DNA of 64,000 nt from Megasphaera coli (lineage in GTDB: Bacteria > Bacillota > Negativicutes > Veillonellales > Megasphaeraceae). Of the stretch, positions 11,062 to 19,497 are shown piece by piece. The notes beneath the pieces were generated by a model that saw nothing but the letters and a program-made list of their open reading frames with translations, made no database searches and was not told the DNA's origin. The translations under genes were made by a program, and so were the position numbers. Position 1 is the first letter of the stretch; each line of letters opens with the position of its first letter. The stretch is from contig NZ_FMIY01000002.1 in the NCBI RefSeq assembly GCF_900095855.1, forward strand, positions 363,322-427,321, read 5' to 3'.

Positions 11062-11847
11062 ATGAGCACACCTGTAATTGTGACGACGTCCTTAAAAGCG
11101 GGGACGGCCCTCATACGGGAAGGCGGAACCTGGGCCCGTTCCGTAGGCGCCCGCTTTGAGCCGCGCCGCGGCAGAAGTATACAAGAATTGCGCAGGATTT
11201 ATGAAAGCTTTCTCATTTACACGACGCGGGGGCCGGAAATACATACGGATACCGGTGTACATCGCTTTCACCTGAGTATGGCGGAACTCCGCATACAAAA
11301 GCTGCGCGCCGGCGGTACGGATCATCTTTTGGACGCCGTCGGTATGCGCAGGGGCGTGCACTTTCTCGATTGTACGTGCGGCTTCGGCGCCGATGCGGCG
11401 ACAGTTTCTTTTTATTTGGATGACAAGTCCCGCATTGACGCCGTAGAAGGATCGCCCTTGTTGGGACGCGTAACGCAGTGGGGACTTACCCGTTATATCC
11501 ATGAACGGGATGACGTTTCGGCCGCCTTACGGCGTATTAACCTGTACCTCGGCGATTATGAGACCTATTTACGCAGTTTGGCTGACAAGGCGTATGACAT
11601 TATTTACTTCGATCCCATGTTTGACCGGCCTATTGCCGAAAGTTGCTCTTTTGCTCCCGTGCGTGCCGTTATGGAACACGGCGGCTTGTCGGCGGATACG
11701 GTGAAAACGGCGCTTTTAAAGGCGAAAAAGAGGGTTATTATTAAAGGCCGGGACTTCGGCGAGCTGAAAGCCGCTTATCCGCACCTGCGTTTATGCGGCG
11801 GTAAATACAGCCGTGTCGCCTACGCGGTCTTGGAGTGTGAACCGTAG
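11062..11847 (+). CDS. Class I SAM-dependent methyltransferase, RsmJ-like
   Basis: The 261-residue protein has a SAM-binding glycine motif 'FLDCTCGFGADA' and the catalytic-type 'YFDPMFDRP', resembling the DPMF motif of RsmJ, the 16S rRNA m2G1516 methyltransferase of proteobacteria. Firmicutes carry a relative between mutL and miaA, which fits the context. The ATG at 11062 is one base after the mutL stop. An in-frame start at 10984 would overlap mutL by 77 bases and is less likely. The target is not certain. Confidence 0.8.
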   Translation: MSTPVIVTTSLKAGTALIREGGTWARSVGARFEPRRGRSIQELRRIYESFLIYTTRGPEIHTDTGVHRFHLSMAELRIQKLRAGGTDHLLDAVGMRRGVHFLDCTCGFGADAATVSFYLDDKSRIDAVEGSPLLGRVTQWGLTRYIHERDDVSAALRRINLYLGDYETYLRSLADKAYDIIYFDPMFDRPIAESCSFAPVRAVMEHGGLSADTVKTALLKAKKRVIIKGRDFGELKAAYPHLRLCGGKYSRVAYAVLECEP

Positions 11848-12804
11848 ATGAATGAACTCATTGCCGTCGTCGGTCCTACGGCAGTAGGAAAGACGGCGAT
11901 CAGCTTTTCTCTGGCCGAACGCTTTCATACGGAGCTGATTTCCGGCGATGCCTATCAGATTTATAGAAAAATGAATATCGGGACGGCAAAACCGTCAACG
12001 GCGGAGCTCGCGAGGTATCGGCATCATCTCATCAACATTGCCGAACCGGACGAGTCTTATTCGGTCGCCGCTTTTCAGGAAATGGCCACGGCGGTAATCG
12101 CTGATTTGCATGAATGCGGTATGATTCCCGTCATCGTTGGCGGCACGGGCCTTTACGTCCAGTCACTCCTCGAAGGGTATGCTTTTGCTGCGAAGAAGGT
12201 CGAGCCGCTGGAAAGGCAGGCGGCAAAACAGCGTATTGCAGCCTCTTCGGCAGATGAGTTGAAGAAATACATTCATGGCGCTACCGGTTGGGAGCCGTCC
12301 GATTGGCATGAGCTGTTGGCCAATTCGCAGCGTCTCATTCGCCTCGTTGCCGCTATAGAAGGCGGTGACGGCAAAGAAGCCGTGCAGCCCCGTAAGCGCG
12401 GCAGTCTCGTCTATGACGCCTTCGTTATCGGCCTGTCTTTGCCGCGGCCCGTTCTCTATGAGCGCATAGAACGGCGTATTGACGACATGATTGCCGCAGG
12501 CTGGGCCGAAGAAGTGAAAGGTCTTTTGGCTGACGGTATCAAGCTTGATGCACAGGCCATGAAGGCCATCGGTTACGGTGAGATGGTTGCCTACATACAG
12601 GGAAAATTATCCCTTGACGAGGCGGCGGCGCAGATTAAGACGCGGACCCGTCATTTTGCAAAGAGGCAGCTTACGTGGTACCGCCACATGCCGTATATTC
12701 GTTGGTATGAAAAAGAAAAATACGCCTCCGAAAAGGAATTGGTCGAGACGGTTGTGACGGATATAGAGGCGTGGTCGCAGTGCCTGAAAAGGAAAGGTGT
12801 GTAG
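11848..12804 (+). CDS. miaA: tRNA dimethylallyltransferase MiaA
   Basis: MiaA transfers a dimethylallyl group to A37 of tRNAs, giving the substrate of MiaB encoded in the same operon. The 318-residue protein shows the P-loop GPTAVGKT at residues 9-16, the substrate segment 'SGDAYQIYRKMNIGTAKP' and 'RTRHFAKRQLTWYR'. It directly follows the methyltransferase gene (stop TAG immediately before the ATG) and is 6 bases from the next gene. Confidence 0.97.
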   Translation: MNELIAVVGPTAVGKTAISFSLAERFHTELISGDAYQIYRKMNIGTAKPSTAELARYRHHLINIAEPDESYSVAAFQEMATAVIADLHECGMIPVIVGGTGLYVQSLLEGYAFAAKKVEPLERQAAKQRIAASSADELKKYIHGATGWEPSDWHELLANSQRLIRLVAAIEGGDGKEAVQPRKRGSLVYDAFVIGLSLPRPVLYERIERRIDDMIAAGWAEEVKGLLADGIKLDAQAMKAIGYGEMVAYIQGKLSLDEAAAQIKTRTRHFAKRQLTWYRHMPYIRWYEKEKYASEKELVETVVTDIEAWSQCLKRKGV

Positions 12805-12810
12805 AAAACG

Positions 12811-14058
12811 ATGGATATAGAATCGATAAAACGGGAAGCCCTGCAGGACTGTGCCGAACAGTTTGCACGCATCGACGCGGTAAGCCTGAAAAATACGGAG
12901 AAAGTATTGCAGGCTTATAGGGACGCGAAGCTGTCGGCCTTTCATTTTTCAGGCACGTCCGGCTACGGCTACAACGATTTGGGCCGGGAAAAGTTGGATG
13001 AAGTGTTCTCTTTTGTCTTTAAAGCGGAAAAGGCTGTTGTACGCCCCCATTTCGTGTCGGGAACACATGCGCTGGCAACGGTACTCTGTGCCATCCTGGA
13101 AAAAGGGGATCTGCTCGTTTCTCTTGTCGGTGCGCCGTACGACACGATGCAGGGCGTTATCGGCTACGCCCGGGACAGCCGTAATTCTTTGAAAGAAAAG
13201 GGCATTTTTTACGATGAAGTACCCTTAAAAAACAATACCTATGATTTGCAGGCTATCCGCACCGTCGTTCGTGAAAAGAAACCGAAGCTCGCCCTCCTGC
13301 AGCGCTCACGCGGCTACAGCCCGCGTCCGTCCCTGCGGCCGGAAGATATACGCCTTATTATTGACACCGTGCGGGATGAAAGTCCGGAAACCATTTGCTT
13401 TGTCGACAATTGCTACGGCGAATTTGCAGCTGAAGAAGAACCTGTCGAGCTGGGTGCACATATTATTGCAGGCTCTCTCATTAAAAATCCGGGCGGCGGC
13501 ATTGCACCTACCGGCGGATATATTGCAGGCCGGGCGGATCTCGTGGAAAAGGCGGCAGACTGTTTGACCGCCCCCGGTCTGGGTGATGAGCTCGGTTCTT
13601 ATGCTGCCGGCTACAGGCTTTTCTTTCAGGGCCTTTTTATGGCGCCTCACGTGACGGCACAGGCTGTTAAAGGTGCCGTCTTTGCGGCAGCCGTATTCTC
13701 GCGTCTCGGTTTCTCCGTATCGCCTGCGGTTCAAGAAAGACGGTACGATTTGATTCAGACCATTGCCCTTAACAACAGGCACAATATGGAATTGTTCTGT
13801 CAGGGCATTCAGCGTTTTTCACCGGTTGATGCGCATGTCCTTCCCGTCGCCGACGACATGCCGGGCTATGCCGATAAGATCATTATGGCTGCCGGCGACT
13901 TTGTGCAGGGCTCGTCCATCGAGCTTTCTGCCGACGGCCCCATGCGCGAACCGTACCTCGTTTACCTCCAGGGAGGTATCGTATTGGAACACAATATCCT
14001 TGCCGTACTGCAGGCGGCACAGTTTATTTGTGACGAAGGAGGCTTTTTGCCGTCATGA
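12811..14058 (+). CDS. Methionine gamma-lyase-family PLP protein (YnbB / 'aluminium resistance' type)
   Basis: This 415-residue PLP enzyme belongs to the family often labelled aluminium resistance protein or methionine gamma-lyase-like. Evidence is 'FVSGTHALATVL', 'VDNCYGEF' and the PLP-lysine segment 'AGSLIKNPGGGIAPTGGYIA'. In many Firmicutes this gene follows miaA and hfq; here it follows miaA with no hfq between. It overlaps the next gene by four bases. The physiological reaction is not established by sequence. Confidence 0.88.
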   Translation: MDIESIKREALQDCAEQFARIDAVSLKNTEKVLQAYRDAKLSAFHFSGTSGYGYNDLGREKLDEVFSFVFKAEKAVVRPHFVSGTHALATVLCAILEKGDLLVSLVGAPYDTMQGVIGYARDSRNSLKEKGIFYDEVPLKNNTYDLQAIRTVVREKKPKLALLQRSRGYSPRPSLRPEDIRLIIDTVRDESPETICFVDNCYGEFAAEEEPVELGAHIIAGSLIKNPGGGIAPTGGYIAGRADLVEKAADCLTAPGLGDELGSYAAGYRLFFQGLFMAPHVTAQAVKGAVFAAAVFSRLGFSVSPAVQERRYDLIQTIALNNRHNMELFCQGIQRFSPVDAHVLPVADDMPGYADKIIMAAGDFVQGSSIELSADGPMREPYLVYLQGGIVLEHNILAVLQAAQFICDEGGFLPS

Positions 14059-14597
14059 TCAAAGAAGTTCTTATTGTCGAAGGCCGAGCTGATGAAGCGC
14101 GTATCAGAGCGAGCAACATCGAGGCCGATATGATTCGCACGGACGGCTTTAATCTGCGGCCTGAGACGATAGAGCAAATCAGGCACGCTTACGAGAAACG
14201 GGGCATCATTATTCTGACCGACCCCGACAGGGCGGGCGAGCTTATTCGCACCTACCTGTCCAAGCGCTTTCCCGAGGCCAAACACGCTTTCGTGCCGCGG
14301 GACGAGGCCGTTGCCAACGATGATTTGGGCATTGAACAGGCCTCTCCCGAAGCGATTCGGCGGGCCTTGGCAAAGACGCGGTGCGCCACCTTTTTGCCGG
14401 TTGAAGAATTTACCATGCATGACCTGTGGCGGCATGACTTGAACGGATCCGAGGATGCGGCGAAGCGGCGCGCTTTTTTGGGTTCCCTCTTGGGTATAGG
14501 CTACGGTAATGCAAAGCAGTTTCTACGTCGCCTCAACCATTACGGCGTAAGTCGCCGGGAGTGGGATAAGGCCGTTGCGCGCCTTGATGAGGAGTAG
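14055..14597 (+). CDS. rnmV: Ribonuclease M5 (Toprim domain, 5S rRNA maturation)
   Basis: RNase M5 cleaves precursor 5S rRNA at its mature ends. The 180-residue protein starts with the Toprim glutamate motif 'VLIVEGRADEARI', has the Toprim aspartates in 'IILTDPDRAGELI', and matches the family length of about 185. It sits 3 bases upstream of rsmA, the same rnmV-ksgA pairing as in Bacillus, which supports the call over a generic Toprim protein. Confidence 0.92.
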   Translation: MIKEVLIVEGRADEARIRASNIEADMIRTDGFNLRPETIEQIRHAYEKRGIIILTDPDRAGELIRTYLSKRFPEAKHAFVPRDEAVANDDLGIEQASPEAIRRALAKTRCATFLPVEEFTMHDLWRHDLNGSEDAAKRRAFLGSLLGIGYGNAKQFLRRLNHYGVSRREWDKAVARLDEE

Positions 14598-14600
14598 AAG

Positions 14601-15461
14601 ATGAAAGAAAAAGAACTGGCAAACCCCGACGTAGTGCGGTATCTTGTGAATCGATTCAATTTACGCATGAGTAAAAAATGGGGACAGAATTTCCTTATTT
14701 CGCCGCAAATTATACGTAATATAGCTGCCGTATCGGGTCTTGAAGAAGGCGATCCGGTTCTGGAAATAGGCCCGGGCATCGGTACGCTTACGCAGGGGCT
14801 GGCCGAACTGGGGGCCGACGTGACGGCCGTGGAAATTGATTCGCGGCTCCTGCCGGTTTTGAATAAGACACTGGCTGTATATGACAACGTGCATATTATT
14901 CACGGTGATATCCTGAAAACGGATATTGAAAGAGAAATGGGTTCCGAACCGTTCACGGTTTGCGCCAACCTGCCTTATTACATTACGACGCCCATTATTA
15001 TGCGTCTCCTGGAAGAGCGCCATGCCGTAAAGCGAATGGTTGTCATGGTACAGAAGGAAGTGGCGGAACGGATGATTGCCGCTCCGGGAAACCGCATTTA
15101 CGGTGCCTTGTCCGTAGCCGTACAGTACTACACGGAGCCGCGCATAGAGTTTGAAATTTCACCGCGTGATTTTCTGCCGCCACCTGCCGTCACGTCGGCA
15201 GTAGTAGTCATGGACGTGCGGCAGGAAGCGCCCGTAACCGTAAGGAATGAAAAAAAATTCTTTCAAGTCGTAAAATTTGCCTTTGCCCAGCGGCGTAAAA
15301 CCTTGTCCAATGCCTTGAAGGGCGGCGGCATTGTTGCGGCCGATGTACAGGAGCTTCTGGCGCGTGCCGGCATAGACGGCTCACGCCGCGGCGAAACGCT
15401 TACTCTTGCCGAGTTTGCCGCCCTTGCCGACGCCTGGACGGAAGCGACGGCGGGAAAATAA
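14601..15461 (+). CDS. rsmA: 16S rRNA (A1518/A1519-N6) dimethyltransferase RsmA/KsgA
   Basis: The 286-residue enzyme dimethylates two adjacent adenosines near the 3' end of 16S rRNA. It shows 'KKWGQNFLISPQIIRNIA' at the N-terminus, the SAM motif 'VLEIGPGIGTLTQGLAE', and the catalytic 'NLPYYITTPI'. Length and neighbours (rnmV upstream) are canonical. The stop codon lies about 40 bases before the next gene's likely start. Confidence 0.97.
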   Translation: MKEKELANPDVVRYLVNRFNLRMSKKWGQNFLISPQIIRNIAAVSGLEEGDPVLEIGPGIGTLTQGLAELGADVTAVEIDSRLLPVLNKTLAVYDNVHIIHGDILKTDIEREMGSEPFTVCANLPYYITTPIIMRLLEERHAVKRMVVMVQKEVAERMIAAPGNRIYGALSVAVQYYTEPRIEFEISPRDFLPPPAVTSAVVVMDVRQEAPVTVRNEKKFFQVVKFAFAQRRKTLSNALKGGGIVAADVQELLARAGIDGSRRGETLTLAEFAALADAWTEATAGK

Positions 15462-15501
15462 TCTATACGCCCGGGGCGGTATCGGGCATTATAAGGTACA
15501 G

Positions 15502-16053
15502 ATGATGAAACGGTCGGGGAACATTAAAACGGCAGTGCTCCTTCTCACGGGAGCACTGTGTATATGCCTGCTCTTTGCCTGGTGGAACGGCAAATCGCCG
15601 AGCCGTCTGGAACGGGAAGGGCGTAAGGAGACGGCACCGGTCATTCGGGCGGAGACGGAAGTACTGGCTCCCAATATAATTCTTGCGGATGCGGACGGAA
15701 AGCGGTTGAAGCTTAGAGAATTATATAACGAAAAGCCCGTATGTCTTTATTTTTGGCATCCGTGGAACGAAAATACGGCGATCGGCCTTGACCTCCTGCA
15801 GGAGCTGCAGGAAAAAGAGGGAAACCGTATATATGTCTGTGCCGTCACCTTGGACGGGCGGAGGGAAGAGGCGTACGCTTATATAGAAAAAAAGGGCTAT
15901 ACCTTTTTAAGCTATACGACGGATGTGCGAACGTTGCGTGAATACGCTATAAAAGCGCCGCCCGTGTGGATATGTATTGATAAGGGCGGCAAGATAAAAG
16001 ATAAGTCCGAGGATATGACCATAAAAAAATTACTTTATATTCTTAGTAGTTAA
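15502..16053 (+). CDS. Membrane-anchored thioredoxin-like protein lacking the redox cysteines
   Basis: From the ATG at 15502 the product has 183 residues: a short basic N-terminus, one hydrophobic segment at about residues 9-26 (signal anchor), then a thioredoxin/AhpC-like fold on the outer side of the membrane. The fold is suggested by 'LRELYNEKPVCLYFWHPW' and a cis-proline-like 'APPVWICIDKGGK'. Where a CxxC would be expected the sequence reads HPWNEN, so it is unlikely to be an ordinary disulfide reductase. A longer frame from 15406 overlaps rsmA and lacks a better start. The ribosome binding site is weak (AAGG). Confidence 0.6.
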   Translation: MMKRSGNIKTAVLLLTGALCICLLFAWWNGKSPSRLEREGRKETAPVIRAETEVLAPNIILADADGKRLKLRELYNEKPVCLYFWHPWNENTAIGLDLLQELQEKEGNRIYVCAVTLDGRREEAYAYIEKKGYTFLSYTTDVRTLREYAIKAPPVWICIDKGGKIKDKSEDMTIKKLLYILSS

Positions 16054-16078
16054 TAATTATTATTGACAAAATAATTAT
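16051..16078. promoter_or_regulatory. AT-rich palindromes around the -35 of the peroxiredoxin promoter
   Basis: TAATAATTATTA (16051-16062) is a perfect 12-bp palindrome ending just before the TTGACA. The 8-bp palindrome ATAATTAT occurs at 16053-16060 and again at 16071-16078. Fur/PerR-family boxes are AT-rich palindromes of this general kind, but this is not an exact PerR consensus; treat it as a candidate operator. Confidence 0.35.
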
Positions 16079-16091
16079 CTTCGGATATACT
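16063..16091 (+). promoter_or_regulatory. Promoter of the peroxiredoxin gene
   Basis: TTGACA (16063-16068) and TATACT (16086-16091) are spaced by exactly 17 bases, close to the SigA consensus. This fits an abundantly expressed peroxidase. Confidence 0.85.
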
Positions 16092-16113
16092 ATTCTCATG
16101 AGAAGAAATATCA

Positions 16114-16133
16114 TTATAAATTGTTGTTTATAA
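16114..16133. promoter_or_regulatory. Inverted repeat in the peroxiredoxin leader
   Basis: TTATAAA (16114-16120) and TTTATAA (16127-16133) form an inverted repeat with a 6-base spacer, ending at the edge of the AAAGGAGG ribosome binding site. It could be a repressor site or an RNA hairpin touching the Shine-Dalgarno sequence. Confidence 0.3.
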
Positions 16134-16145
16134 AGGAGGATAATT

Positions 16146-16709
16146 ATGTCTCTTAACGGAAAGAAAGTAACGGATTTTACATTACAGGCTTATCAGGCCG
16201 GCGCATTCAAAGAAGTAACACAAAAGGATTTGGAAGGCAAGTGGAGCGTGCTCTTCTTCTACCCCGCAGACTTCACCTTCGTATGCCCGACAGAGCTCGG
16301 TGACTTGCAGAATAAGTACGAAGAATTTAAAGCTATCGACTGCGAAATTTACTCCGTATCGTGCGATACGCATTTCGTTCACAAAGCATGGCATGAATCT
16401 TCGGCGACAATCGGCAAGGTCGAATTTCCTATGCTCGGCGACCCGACGGCGGTCCTCTCCAAAGACTTGGACGTGTACATCGAATCAAGCGGTGTAACGG
16501 AACGGGGCACTTTTGTCATCGATCCGGACGGCAAGGTCGTTCTCTACGAAGTAAGCGCCGGTAATATCGGCAGAAATGCAGATGAATTACTGCGGAAAGT
16601 ACAGGCTGCGCAGTTCGTTCGCAAACACGGCGACGAAGTGTGCCCGGCAAAATGGAAACCCGGCAAGGAAACGTTGAAACCGGGCTTCGATTTGGTCGGA
16701 AAAATTTAA
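16146..16709 (+). CDS. ahpC: Peroxiredoxin, AhpC type
   Basis: The 187-residue 2-Cys peroxiredoxin reduces hydrogen peroxide and organic peroxides. The peroxidatic cysteine is Cys47 in 'FYPADFTFVCPTELGDLQ' and the resolving cysteine Cys166 in 'GDEVCPAKWKPG', both as in AhpC. The ATG has an AAAGGAGG ribosome binding site. No ahpF reductase gene is adjacent, so the electron donor must be encoded elsewhere. It forms a single-gene unit with its own promoter and terminator. Confidence 0.96.
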   Translation: MSLNGKKVTDFTLQAYQAGAFKEVTQKDLEGKWSVLFFYPADFTFVCPTELGDLQNKYEEFKAIDCEIYSVSCDTHFVHKAWHESSATIGKVEFPMLGDPTAVLSKDLDVYIESSGVTERGTFVIDPDGKVVLYEVSAGNIGRNADELLRKVQAAQFVRKHGDEVCPAKWKPGKETLKPGFDLVGKI

Positions 16710-16725
16710 GCCCTTTGCAGTACAG

Positions 16726-16762
16726 AGCCGTATGCGACATATCCGTGCCGCATACGGCTTTC
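16726..16762 (+). terminator. Terminator-like hairpin after the peroxiredoxin gene
   Basis: A perfect 11-bp stem (16726-16736 with 16749-16759) closes a 12-base loop. The following T run is short, so termination may be partial. Confidence 0.7.
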
Positions 16763-16785
16763 TCGCGTTTAACAAGCGAAAGATA

Positions 16786-16814
16786 TCGACTTTTTTCCGT
16801 TCCCGTCGTATAAT
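16786..16814 (+). promoter_or_regulatory. Candidate promoter of the TVP38-phoH-era gene run
   Basis: TCGACT (16786-16791) and TATAAT (16809-16814) are 17 bases apart; the -10 is a perfect match. It precedes the first gene of the unit by 46 bases. Confidence 0.65.
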
Positions 16815-16859
16815 AATTTCAATTTACAGATATATAAAACACAGCACAAAGGAGTGCGC

Positions 16860-17537
16860 ATGAAGCAATCAAAACTTGCTGAGGAGCGAAGAATACAGGT
16901 CTGCGCCTGTTTGGTCATCGCTTTTATTTTATTGGCCGTTCATTTTGTCATCCCCGATTTTTACAGTACTTTGCTGACCTTGACCATGGCGGGAAATGTG
17001 CAGGGCCTGACGGACTATATTCTGTCCTTCGGCTACGGTGCCATGGCCATGAGTATACTCATGATCCTTCTCACCAACATGACGGGTTTGCCGTCCTTGC
17101 CTTTTCTAATCGTCAACGGACTTATTTTCGGCCTCGTCCCGGGAATTGTTGTCTCGTGGATCGGCGAAGTCCTGGGCAATATTACCGGCTTTATAGTCAT
17201 GCGTACGGTCTTTCGCGACTTTGCGGGCCGTCTTATTGCCAAGAATAAGCGGTTTAACCGCATTGACTCGTACAGCAGTTTTCGCAACGTCCTCATTGCC
17301 CGCTCTCTTCCGTATACACCGAACGTATTGCTGACGGCGCTTATGGCGTCGAGCAGCGTGTCTTTTGCGGATCATGCGCTGGCCACGTTTATCGGTAAAT
17401 TGCCGGCCGTCGCCATTGAAGTTCTCTTCGGCCATGACCTCGTATACATCCGGGAAAATGCGGACAGACTGCTTGCCGTTCTCATCCTCTGCCTGGCAGG
17501 CTACGGTATATACAGATGGAAAAAGAAGTGCAGGTAA
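16860..17537 (+). CDS. TVP38/TMEM64 (DedA-superfamily) membrane protein
   Basis: The 225-residue protein has about six hydrophobic segments and the family core 'GLIFGLVPGIVVSWIGEVLG' followed by 'NITGFIVMR', typical of the SNARE-associated Golgi/VTT domain. Relatives are inner-membrane proteins linked to lipid scrambling and membrane homeostasis. The start is ATG 16860, five bases after an AAGGAG; the GTG six bases upstream lies within that site. The stop overlaps no annotated start. Confidence 0.85.
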   Translation: MKQSKLAEERRIQVCACLVIAFILLAVHFVIPDFYSTLLTLTMAGNVQGLTDYILSFGYGAMAMSILMILLTNMTGLPSLPFLIVNGLIFGLVPGIVVSWIGEVLGNITGFIVMRTVFRDFAGRLIAKNKRFNRIDSYSSFRNVLIARSLPYTPNVLLTALMASSSVSFADHALATFIGKLPAVAIEVLFGHDLVYIRENADRLLAVLILCLAGYGIYRWKKKCR

Positions 17538-17563
17538 TATATTACCCGGCTCAAAGGAGTACT

Positions 17564-18514
17564 ATGGAAACGCGTTACCGCGTCTATTCGGACTATCTTA
17601 AAGACCGATACGGTGAAAAAGTATATAAGCTTCCCGTCAGTATCCCCGATACGTGTCCCAACCGGGACGGCCGTCTCGGCACGGGAGGCTGTGCCTTTTG
17701 CGGTTCCATCGGTGCAGGCTATGAAAATCTGCCTGCCTCCGTTACCGTAGCCGAGCAGATCGAAAAGAACAGGGAGCACATTGCACCGAAGTACAAGGCA
17801 CATAAGTTTATCGCCTACTTTCAGAATTTTACGAATACCTATATTCGGCCGGACCTCTTTAAAGAATACCTCATCAGGGCCTGCCGCCCGGGCATTGTCG
17901 GACTTGCCGTAGCGACGCGCCCCGATTGCCTCAATGAGACGTACTTGGACATTATGGCGGAAGTCAAGGCGCAGTACGGTGTGGACATTCTCGTCGAACT
18001 CGGGCTTCAGACCGTAAATTATAAGACCTTGAGGAAAATCAACCGCGGACATACGGTGGCCGAATATATTGACGCCCTCATGATGCTCGCGCCTTACGGC
18101 TTTCGCAATTGTACGCATGTCATCATCGGACTGCCCGGCGATGATATGGCGGATACGATAGAAACGGCGAAAATTATTTCCGCTTTGCCGACGCATGAAG
18201 TAAAGCTGCACGCCCTCTATATCATTAAAAATACGCTCTTGGCCAAGTGGTATGCCGCAGGGAAAATCAATCTGATTACAGTGGAAGAATATGTGCGTCG
18301 CGTCGTCGCCTTTTTGGAATACGCCAGGCCGGACATAGTCTTTCAGCGGCTTATCGGCAGAGCGCCGCAGGCAGCAACCGAGTTTGCCAACTGGGGTATG
18401 GGCTGGTGGCGTATACGCGATATGATCGATTACGAATTGGCCGCCGCCGACACTCGGCAGGGTAAAAAATGCACCTATCTGCACGGTAAGGCTGTGCGGC
18501 AATTTACGGAATAA
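17564..18514 (+). CDS. Radical SAM protein of the TIGR01212 (YhcC-like) family
   Basis: The 316-residue protein has the cluster cysteines Cys31, Cys43 and Cys46 in a CX11CX2C arrangement ('DTCPNRDGRLGTGGCAFC'), typical of the TIGR01212/Elp3-like group rather than the usual CX3CX2C. 'VELGLQTVNYKTLRKINRGH' and 'HVIIGLPGDD' follow. Its substrate is unknown. The ATG at 17564 has an AAAGGAG ribosome binding site; an in-frame ATG at 17516 overlaps the previous gene. Confidence 0.88.
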   Translation: METRYRVYSDYLKDRYGEKVYKLPVSIPDTCPNRDGRLGTGGCAFCGSIGAGYENLPASVTVAEQIEKNREHIAPKYKAHKFIAYFQNFTNTYIRPDLFKEYLIRACRPGIVGLAVATRPDCLNETYLDIMAEVKAQYGVDILVELGLQTVNYKTLRKINRGHTVAEYIDALMMLAPYGFRNCTHVIIGLPGDDMADTIETAKIISALPTHEVKLHALYIIKNTLLAKWYAAGKINLITVEEYVRRVVAFLEYARPDIVFQRLIGRAPQAATEFANWGMGWWRIRDMIDYELAAADTRQGKKCTYLHGKAVRQFTE

Positions 18515-18525
18515 GGGAGAGAGAA

Positions 18526-19497
18526 TTGACAGAAAAGCGGTTTATATTTTCCGACCCGTCGGAAGCGCGGCATTTGTCGGGAATGCATGACGAAATAGTA
18601 AAAGCTCTGCAAAGCGAGTTTCCCGCTTGTCGTTTGGCGGCTCGCGGACTGGATTTATTTTTAAGCGGTCCCGCCGAAGAGCTCTCGGTGCTGGAGCAGG
18701 TTTTGCTGCAGCTGCGCGGACTCAATGCGGAAAAGGTCTATCCTACGACGCAGCACGTGCGGTATATAACCAAGCTTTTGCGGGAAGGGAAGGGGGAAAT
18801 ACTGACAGCCTTATATGCCGATACGGTCGGCATGTCCGCCAAGGGACGGCTCATAAAGCCGAAAACAACAGGCCAAAAACGGTATGTCGATTCTATCCGC
18901 AAAAATGCGGTCACCTTCGGCATCGGTCCGGCAGGGACGGGGAAGACGTATCTTGCCGTCGCTCTTGCGGCCTTTTATTTAAAGAACCGGGAAGTCGAAC
19001 GGATCATTCTTACCAGACCGGCCGTAGAAGCAGGTGAGAAGCTCGGTTTTTTGCCCGGCGACATGCAGGAGAAAATAGATCCCTATTTACGGCCTTTGTA
19101 CGATGCGCTGACGGATATGTTCGGCTTCGATCTGGTACAAAAAATGCAGGCCAAAAATATTATTGAAGTGGCGCCGCTCGCATATATGCGCGGCAGAACG
19201 CTGGAAGAAGCGGTGATTATTCTGGACGAGGCGCAGAATACGACATGCGAGCAAATGAAGATGTTTTTAACGCGCATGGGAAGTCATTCGCGCATGGTCA
19301 TTAACGGCGACATTACGCAAATCGACTTGCCGAACCGCCATAAGTCGGGGCTGGTTGAAGCGATCGACGTTCTTACAGGCGTGCAGGGAATCGGTATGAT
19401 GTATTTTACGGACGAAGATGTAGTTCGTCATGACATGGTCGGGCGCATTATTCGGGCTTACGAGGGTTTTTATAAAAAAGAAGAGGAGACACTGTAA
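18526..19497 (+). CDS. phoH: PhoH-family ATPase
   Basis: The 323-residue protein has an N-terminal KH-like region and a PhoH ATPase domain with Walker A GPAGTGKT at residues 134-141, 'FLPGDMQEKIDPYLRPLYD' and 'ILDEAQNTT'. PhoH/YbeZ proteins are thought to act with YbeY in rRNA processing and RNA metabolism; ybeY directly follows with a one-base overlap. The start is TTG at 18526 behind a purine-rich AAGGGAGAGAG. Confidence 0.95.
   Translation: MTEKRFIFSDPSEARHLSGMHDEIVKALQSEFPACRLAARGLDLFLSGPAEELSVLEQVLLQLRGLNAEKVYPTTQHVRYITKLLREGKGEILTALYADTVGMSAKGRLIKPKTTGQKRYVDSIRKNAVTFGIGPAGTGKTYLAVALAAFYLKNREVERIILTRPAVEAGEKLGFLPGDMQEKIDPYLRPLYDALTDMFGFDLVQKMQAKNIIEVAPLAYMRGRTLEEAVIILDEAQNTTCEQMKMFLTRMGSHSRMVINGDITQIDLPNRHKSGLVEAIDVLTGVQGIGMMYFTDEDVVRHDMVGRIIRAYEGFYKKEEETL

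Noticed and set aside
15406-15501. Upstream start for the thioredoxin-like gene
   Set aside because: It overlaps rsmA and places an unlikely polar stretch before the signal anchor.
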